Shown here: positions 35,169 to 39,969 of the stretch, piece after piece
How the letters are laid out: each line of letters opens with the position of its first letter
Numbering within the stretch: position 1 is the stretch's first letter
Assembly (NCBI GenBank): GCA_017399175.1
Contig: JAFQEE010000002.1
Coordinates: 1-39,969 of the forward strand
Source: Clostridia bacterium
GTDB lineage: Bacteria > Bacillota > Clostridia > Oscillospirales > Acutalibacteraceae
Length of the DNA stretch: 39,969 nucleotides
Direction of reading: 5' to 3'
Position numbers and translations under genes: made by a program
Notes under the pieces: generated by a model
Told to the model about the DNA's origin: nothing
Database searches by the model: none
What the model saw: the letters and a program-made list of their open reading frames with translations, nothing else

Positions 35169-35256
35169 GTCATTCTGAGGAACGAAGTGACGAAGAATCT
35201 CTGTTGCTTTTTATTGTAACCTATGAAAGAGATTCTTCGCTAACGCTCAGAATGAC
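35169..35256. repeat. Family A repeat (full copy)
   Basis: Left arm GTCATTCTGAGGAACGAAGT, right arm ending CTCAGAATGAC, with one extra base in the right arm (GCTAACGCTC). With a GGCGGGGTCAAGACCCCGCC module (35288-35307) and a family C element it fills the 443-base gap between glgB and the ABC exporter. Confidence 0.9.
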
Positions 35257-35348
35257 ACTATTTAAAATTACATATTAAAATGACAACGGCGGGGTCAAGA
35301 CCCCGCCCTACCGTAGTTTATTTAATTTTAAGGTATTGCCACCAAAAT

Positions 35349-35443
35349 AAATTGAATTATTTTTTCGCAAGACAATCTCGCGGAAAGGTCGCTGTATCAG
35401 GTATACCGCGAGTTGAGAGCAAGGACGGATTGCGGAAAAAGAA
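35349..35443. repeat. Family C element at the 3' end of the ABC exporter gene
   Basis: Ends AAATTGAATTATTTTTTCGC and, inverted, TTGCGGAAAAAGAATCAATT. It matches the element after valS (13843-13943) at both ends, with a diverged interior. The element boundary (AAAATTGA on the minus strand) runs through the gene's last codon and stop codon. Confidence 0.75.
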
Positions 35444-37360
35444 TCAATTTTCCGAGAAATTACCTGTATAAAGTTGATAATATTTTCCCTTTTGTTCAAT
35501 CAAATCGTCGTGGTCGCCACGCTCAATGATTCTTCCGTTTTCAAGAACCATAATTGCATTTGCATTACGAACAGTTGAAAGACGGTGAGCAATAACGAAA
35601 ACTGTTCTGCCACTCATAAGTTTATCCATACCCTGCTCAATGAGTTTTTCAGTTCTTGTGTCGATTGAACTTGTTGCTTCGTCAAGAATGAGCACAGGTG
35701 GGTCAGCAACAGCAGCACGAGCGATTGCTATAAGTTGTCGTTGTCCTTGTGAAAGGTTTGAACCGTCACCTGTAAGCATTGTATCATATCCGTCAGGAAG
35801 GTGTGTGATGAACGAATGAGCATTTGCAAGTTTTGCTGCCTCAACAATCTGCTCGTGAGTTGCCGTAAGATTACCGTAACGGATATTATCTTCAATCGTT
35901 CCTGTGAAAAGGTTTGTATCCTGAAGAACAATGCCGAGTGAACGACGCAAATCGTCTTTTTTGATTTTCTTGATATTTATTCCGTCATAACGGATTTTAC
36001 CGTCCTGAATTTCATAAAAACGGTTAATAAGGTTTGTGATTGTTGTCTTACCTGCACCCGTTGAGCCGACGAAAGCGATTTTCTGTCCCGGTTTTGCATA
36101 CAAAGAAACATCGTGAAGAACTGTTTTTTCGTCTGTGTAACCGAATGTAACATCTTCAAATACAATGTCACCTGCAAGGCGAGTATAAGTGATACTTCCG
36201 TCACCGTGAGTATGTTTCCAAGCCCAGATACCTGTATGTTTTTCAGTTTCGTGGATATTTCCGTTATTGTCAACTGTTGCATTCACAAGCATTACATAAC
36301 CCTCGTCGATTTCAGGCTTCTGGTCAATAATTTCAAAAATTCTTTCAGCACCTGCAAGTGCCATAAATGCGTTGTTGAACTGCTGTGTGATATTTGAAAT
36401 CGGTTGTGTAAAACTACGGATATACTGTAAGAATGCCACGATTTCACCCGGTGACATTGTACCTTTGAGTGCCAAAAGTCCACCCATAGCAGCAGTAAGT
36501 GCATAAGTTATATGAGAAAGGTTGTTCATAATAGGGCCTAACATACTTGCAAAAGTATTTGCACTTGTTGCAGCCCTACGAAGATTTTCGTTCACATCGC
36601 CAAAATGAGCAATAACCTCTTCCTCGTGGTTAAACACCTGAACCACCTTTTGTCCCTCAATGATTTCTTCGATATAACCGTTTACAGAACCTAACTGCTC
36701 CTGCTGTTTTTTAAAGAAGAAAGCACTCTTTTTGCCAAGAGTTTTTGTAACGAAAACCATTACGCATACCATTGCGATAACCACAAGAGTCATCTGCCAA
36801 CTAAGAGAAAGCATAATGATGAACGAGCCCACAATCATAACACCCGATGAAATAAACTGTGTAAGTCCTTGGCTTATGAACATACGAAGTGTTTCAACGT
36901 CATTTGTGAAACGGCTCATAATTTCACCGTTTGGTCGTGAATCAAAGAAACTGATTGGTAAGTCAGCAAGTGAATCGAACAAATCCTTACGAAGCTTGTT
37001 AAGAGTTTTCTGTGTGAGCCATACGGAGCATTTTGACTGTCCGTAAGATGCAATAGCACCACCAAAGAAAACACATGCCATTATGCCCAACATTTTGAAA
37101 AACTCTGTAACAAGTGGGCCTTCAAAATTTTTACCGATAAGCTGAGTAAGGAAATCGTCAATAATAGGCTTGATGAATAATGAGCCTGACACAGTTGCGA
37201 TTGAATTTATTGCCGCAAAGAGAAGCATTCCGAAGAATAAACCTTTTTGTTTGAGAATATATCCCATAAGTCTGCGGATTGTACCCTTTGTGTTTTTAGG
37301 TTTCTGCACAGGTCTGCCTCTGCCACGGTTACCCGGGCCACCACCCATTGGTCCTGCCAT
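35444..37360 (-). CDS. ABC exporter half-transporter with canonical ATPase site motifs
   Basis: 638 residues. The N-terminus is basic and Gly/Pro-rich (MGGGPGNRGRGRPVQKPKN). Six membrane helices cover about 40-330. About 40 extra residues (VDNNGNIHETEKHTGIWAWK and onward, about 355-395) lie before the NBD. The NBD has Walker A GSTGAGKTT (near 431), signature LSQGQRQL, Walker B ILDEATSSID (near 558) and the H-loop IAHRLSTV. Its start overlaps the partner gene's stop (TAATG). It is probably the catalytically complete half of a multidrug-type heterodimer. Confidence 0.94.
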   Translation of the reverse strand: MAGPMGGGPGNRGRGRPVQKPKNTKGTIRRLMGYILKQKGLFFGMLLFAAINSIATVSGSLFIKPIIDDFLTQLIGKNFEGPLVTEFFKMLGIMACVFFGGAIASYGQSKCSVWLTQKTLNKLRKDLFDSLADLPISFFDSRPNGEIMSRFTNDVETLRMFISQGLTQFISSGVMIVGSFIIMLSLSWQMTLVVIAMVCVMVFVTKTLGKKSAFFFKKQQEQLGSVNGYIEEIIEGQKVVQVFNHEEEVIAHFGDVNENLRRAATSANTFASMLGPIMNNLSHITYALTAAMGGLLALKGTMSPGEIVAFLQYIRSFTQPISNITQQFNNAFMALAGAERIFEIIDQKPEIDEGYVMLVNATVDNNGNIHETEKHTGIWAWKHTHGDGSITYTRLAGDIVFEDVTFGYTDEKTVLHDVSLYAKPGQKIAFVGSTGAGKTTITNLINRFYEIQDGKIRYDGINIKKIKKDDLRRSLGIVLQDTNLFTGTIEDNIRYGNLTATHEQIVEAAKLANAHSFITHLPDGYDTMLTGDGSNLSQGQRQLIAIARAAVADPPVLILDEATSSIDTRTEKLIEQGMDKLMSGRTVFVIAHRLSTVRNANAIMVLENGRIIERGDHDDLIEQKGKYYQLYTGNFSEN

Positions 37361-39120
37361 TATTCTCCACCTCCTACTGCATCAAAATCGTCACTGCCCT
37401 TTTGCTGTGATTCATAAATATCTTTGTAAATGTCGTTACGCTGGAGTAATTCCTCGTGTGTACCGATATCGTTAATTCTGCCTTCTTCAAGAATGATAAT
37501 CTTGTCGCAATCGGCAACAGATGAAATTCGTTGAGCAATAATAATCTTTGTTGTTTGTGGAATACAAGAACGAAGTCCTGTACGAATTTTCGAATCAGTA
37601 AATGTGTCAACAGCACTTGTTGAGTCATCAAGGATAAGAATTTTCGGCTTTTTAAGAATTGCACGAGCGATACAAAGTCTTTGCTTCTGTCCGCCTGAAA
37701 CATTCACACCGCCCTGACTCAAATCTGTGTTATATCCGTCAGGGAATGATGAAATAAAGGAGTGTGCATCTGCAATTTCACAGGCAGCCACAAGTTCTTC
37801 GTCAGTTGCATTTTTGTTACCCCAACGGAGATTTTCTGCGATTGTACCTGAGAAAAGGACATTCTTCTGAAGCACCATACTGACTGCTTCACGAAGTGCG
37901 TGGATTTTATAATCCTTCACATCCACACCGCCAACTTTGACTTTACCTTCGGTTACATCATAAAGTCTTGGAATCAGCTGAACAAGGCTTGATTTAGCAC
38001 TACCTGTTGCACCGATAATACCAACCATTTCACCACTGTTAATTTTAAAACTTGCGTTGTTAATCGTTGGAAGTGCTGCACCCTCATAACGGAAAGTAAC
38101 ATTCTGGAATTCGATTGAACCGTCTTTTACAACATTCTGTGTTGCGTTATCATCACGGATACTCGGAACTTCCTCAATTACTTCAAGGATACGCTTTGCA
38201 CTTGCCTGTGACATAAAGAACTGTGCAATAAGAAAAACAACCATAAGGAAATTCATAAGAATCTGCATAATGTATGTGAAGATAGCAGAGAAATCACCAA
38301 TAAGCAAAGTTTCAGCCGAAATTGCCTTTGCCGCAATAACAAGAATTGCAAGAATTGTGCCATACATAATCATCATAAATGCAGGCTGACCGAGAATCAT
38401 AAGCTTTTCAGCATGGAATGCCGCACCCATAAGCTCGTCATTTGCTTTTTTGAATTTTTTCTTTTCGTGTTCTGAACGGACAAATGCCTTTACAACACGG
38501 ATATTTGTAAGATTTTCCTGAATTGATGCATTAAATCCGTCAAACATTTCAAGCATTTTCTTAAATCTCTTTAATGCAATAGGTGCAAAAATTATAAGAA
38601 TAATTGCAATAAGCGGAAGTGACACCGCAAATGCCTTTGAAATTTCAGGACTCATTGTAATTGTGATTACAAGTGCCACAACAAGCATAACGGGAGCACG
38701 GAACATCATTCTTATCATCATAACAAATGTGTTCTGAACAGAGTTTACATCAGTTGTGATTCGTGTAATAAGTGATGCAGTTGAAAATTTGTCAATATTT
38801 GAGAATGAAAAACGCTGAATTTTGCCCATAATTGCTTCACGGAGAGTTGCACCGAATCCCATACCTGCAACAGCAGCCATTCGTGCAGCAACAGCACCGC
38901 AGAAAAGTGAACCGAGTGCATATAAAAGCATTTTAAGTCCCAGCTTTAAAATCTCGTTCATACTGTCATCAGACATTCCGCCCTCTGCCTGAACAAGATT
39001 GACAATATCCGCCATAACAAGCGGAATCATAAGTTCCAGCACAACCTCACCAATCATAAGAATCGGTGACATAATTGCGGGAAGTATATACTTTTTTGCA
39101 TATCTTAAAAGCTTAAACAT
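37360..39120 (-). CDS. ABC exporter half-transporter with degenerate ATPase motifs
   Basis: 586 residues. Six membrane helices cover about 15-310, and an NBD follows with Walker A GATGSAKSSL (Ala in place of the usual Gly before Lys, near residue 367), signature VSGGQKQRL and Walker B LILDDSTSAVD (Asp in place of the catalytic Glu, near 497). Such an asymmetric half is typical of heterodimeric exporters of the BmrCD/LmrCD/TM287-288 type. Translationally coupled to both the MarR gene (8-base overlap) and the partner half. Confidence 0.94.
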   Translation of the reverse strand: MFKLLRYAKKYILPAIMSPILMIGEVVLELMIPLVMADIVNLVQAEGGMSDDSMNEILKLGLKMLLYALGSLFCGAVAARMAAVAGMGFGATLREAIMGKIQRFSFSNIDKFSTASLITRITTDVNSVQNTFVMMIRMMFRAPVMLVVALVITITMSPEISKAFAVSLPLIAIILIIFAPIALKRFKKMLEMFDGFNASIQENLTNIRVVKAFVRSEHEKKKFKKANDELMGAAFHAEKLMILGQPAFMMIMYGTILAILVIAAKAISAETLLIGDFSAIFTYIMQILMNFLMVVFLIAQFFMSQASAKRILEVIEEVPSIRDDNATQNVVKDGSIEFQNVTFRYEGAALPTINNASFKINSGEMVGIIGATGSAKSSLVQLIPRLYDVTEGKVKVGGVDVKDYKIHALREAVSMVLQKNVLFSGTIAENLRWGNKNATDEELVAACEIADAHSFISSFPDGYNTDLSQGGVNVSGGQKQRLCIARAILKKPKILILDDSTSAVDTFTDSKIRTGLRSCIPQTTKIIIAQRISSVADCDKIIILEEGRINDIGTHEELLQRNDIYKDIYESQQKGSDDFDAVGGGE

Positions 39121-39565
39121 TTGTATCCTCCTTTTTGCTGAAACTTATCAGATTATTATTCATTCTTTTGACGAAGGATGATAAAAGTTCTATCTCGTCA
39201 TCCGTAAATCCAGTATAAGTTATATTGTCAATATTCAAAAAGTAATTATCGGCAAAGCCAACAATCTCCTTACCTTTTTTAGTAAGCTTTAACTTATGAC
39301 AACGAGTATCCTTTTTGTTTTCAAGACGGATAATAAACCCTGACTCCTCCAATTTTTTCAATGCCTTCGCGACGGCAGGCTGAGTAATATTCAGGTGTTC
39401 CGCAATTTCTTTCTGTGTTACATTTTCGTGGTCACTTAAAAACTTAAGTATGGGTGGCTGTCCAAATCCCAATCCATATTCACGAAATTTTGCATCAATT
39501 ATCTCACGGTGAAGAAAATGATACTTTTTAAATTCTTTATCTAATTTTTTAACTTTTTCTTTCAT
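39113..39565 (-). CDS. MarR family transcriptional regulator
   Basis: 150 residues. The winged-helix domain has VTQKEIAEHLNITQPAVAKA, LKKLEESGFI and the wing RLENKKDTRCHKLKLTKKGK, flanked by dimerisation helices. MarR proteins repress exporter genes until they bind a small ligand. It heads the operon with the two exporter halves, and two matching palindromes lie between its promoter and start codon, so it probably represses itself and the exporter. The ligand is unknown. Confidence 0.94.
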   Translation of the reverse strand: MKEKVKKLDKEFKKYHFLHREIIDAKFREYGLGFGQPPILKFLSDHENVTQKEIAEHLNITQPAVAKALKKLEESGFIIRLENKKDTRCHKLKLTKKGKEIVGFADNYFLNIDNITYTGFTDDEIELLSSFVKRMNNNLISFSKKEDTNV

Positions 39566-39599
39566 TTTTTCACTTCTCTTTTTGTTCTGCAGAAAATGT

Positions 39600-39626
39600 A
39601 TAACCAGTTATTAAATAACCAGTTAT
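39600..39626. promoter_or_regulatory. Tandem MarR operators
   Basis: Two identical 12-mers ATAACCAGTTAT (39600-39611 and 39615-39626), each an inverted repeat (ATAAC-N2-GTTAT), centred 15 bases apart. They lie just downstream of the -10 box. Confidence 0.75.
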
Positions 39627-39635
39627 ATATCTTAT

Positions 39636-39663
39636 ATTATATACCTTTTTTAACTACTGTCAA
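39636..39663 (-). promoter_or_regulatory. Promoter of the marR-ABC exporter operon
   Basis: On the minus strand, a perfect TTGACA (39658-39663) and a perfect TATAAT (39636-39641) are 16 bases apart. A strong promoter blocked by the operators when MarR is bound. Confidence 0.85.
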
Positions 39664-39684
39664 CCCTGAAAAAATCGCCCAAAT

Positions 39685-39782
39685 GTGAACTTTTTGTAAA
39701 CATTTTGCCGTTTTTATAAAATCGTCCCGCTTTTCCCGGGACGATTTGCGTTTTCCGCCCTATATATGGAGGGTATTTTTCT
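39685..39782 (+). promoter_or_regulatory. Orphan copy of the RepA_N promoter-hairpin leader
   Basis: It contains TTGTAA (39694-39699), 17 bases, TAAAAT (39717-39722), a perfect 8-bp hairpin TCGTCCCG/CGGGACGA (39722-39744), then CCGCCCTATATATGGAGGGT ending in a ribosome-site-like GGAGGG. It aligns over about 100 bases with the leader at 28386-28481. No start codon or open frame follows. Confidence 0.75.
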
Positions 39783-39969
39783 TCGATTGGTTAAATTTTT
39801 ACGAATATCTGCAAAGATAAATTGGAGGTTGTAAGGATAATTCGTAATGCGTAATTCGTAATTCGGAATTAAGGGGTGCGGGTGTCCGGTGGACACCTCT
39901 GCGAAGCAGAAGCACTGTCTGAGCCGGTAGGCGAGTGTCTGCGACGCGATTATAACGCCTCCCTCTGAC
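39783..39969. repeat. Repeat mosaic at the window end
   Basis: Tandem TAATTCG/TAATGCG units (39838-39871), a GC-rich module with GTGTCCGGTGGACAC (39873-39953), and the first 12 bases or so of a family B repeat (CCTCCCTCTGAC) cut by the window edge. No gene. Confidence 0.8.

Noticed and set aside
13843-35443. Insertion sequences with transposase
   Set aside because: No transposase frame exists anywhere in the window; all repeats seen are non-coding, apart from the GIY-YIG association.
39783-39830. Remnant of a RepA_N coding start after the orphan leader
   Set aside because: A GGTTAAATTT stretch resembles an early part of the RepA_N-like gene, but the match is too short to separate from chance in AT-rich DNA.
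1-39969. tRNA or rRNA genes
   Set aside because: No cloverleaf-like block or conserved rRNA segment was recognised in any intergenic region; all gaps are explained by repeats, promoters and terminators.

Overview
The window looks like chromosome from a low-GC, spore-forming member of the Clostridia, most likely a gut Oscillospiraceae/Ruminococcaceae-type Firmicute. The evidence is the AT-rich intergenic DNA, AGGAGG-type ribosome binding sites, a SpoIVA–SipL pair, a GlgC/GlgD glycogen operon, a DUF4364 protein and the rimP-nusA-rnpM-ylxQ-infB-rbfA-nrnA-truB-ribF order. The species cannot be told from the sequence.

Layout. 1-3.1 kb: a compact minus-strand unit of a region-4-like HTH protein, a small coiled-coil protein, a BppU-like baseplate protein, a GH25 lysozyme, XhlA and a holin. 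It has its own strong promoter, a perfect LexA-type SOS box and its own terminator, and no capsid, tail or packaging genes are in view. 3.2-3.8 kb: a small secreted amphipathic peptide and a 62-aa protein. 4.1-12.1 kb: the translation/transcription operon rimP to ribF. 12.2-13.4 kb: an iron-type alcohol dehydrogenase. 13.9-20.9 kb (minus): valS, a GIY-YIG nuclease embedded in palindromic repeats, DUF4364, a HAD phosphatase, a GT2 glycosyltransferase and UDP-galactopyranose mutase. 21.2-22.0 kb (minus): yebC. 22.3-25.4 kb: sipL and spoIVA (spore coat and cortex). 25.8-27.9 kb: a GH36 alpha-galactosidase. 27.9-28.8 kb: a truncated RepA_N-like replication protein with an AT-rich tract and four exact-period 22-bp direct repeats. 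29.0-35.0 kb (minus): the glycogen genes glgB-glgC-glgD-glgA. 35.4-39.6 kb (minus): a MarR regulator and a heterodimeric ABC exporter.

Intergenic DNA is unusually rich in small palindromic repeats of at least five families. Family A (GTCATTCTGAG..GAAGAATCTC arms) occurs at about 14 places. Two other families (C, D) abut stop codons. One region is an array of mini-hairpins with variable stems and a constant linker.

The most promising points for follow-up are the SOS-controlled stand-alone lysis cassette, the GIY-YIG gene bounded by family A repeats (a possible autonomous partner of the repeats), the RepA_N/22-bp-repeat relic, and the second copy of its promoter-hairpin leader at 39.7 kb without a gene behind it.
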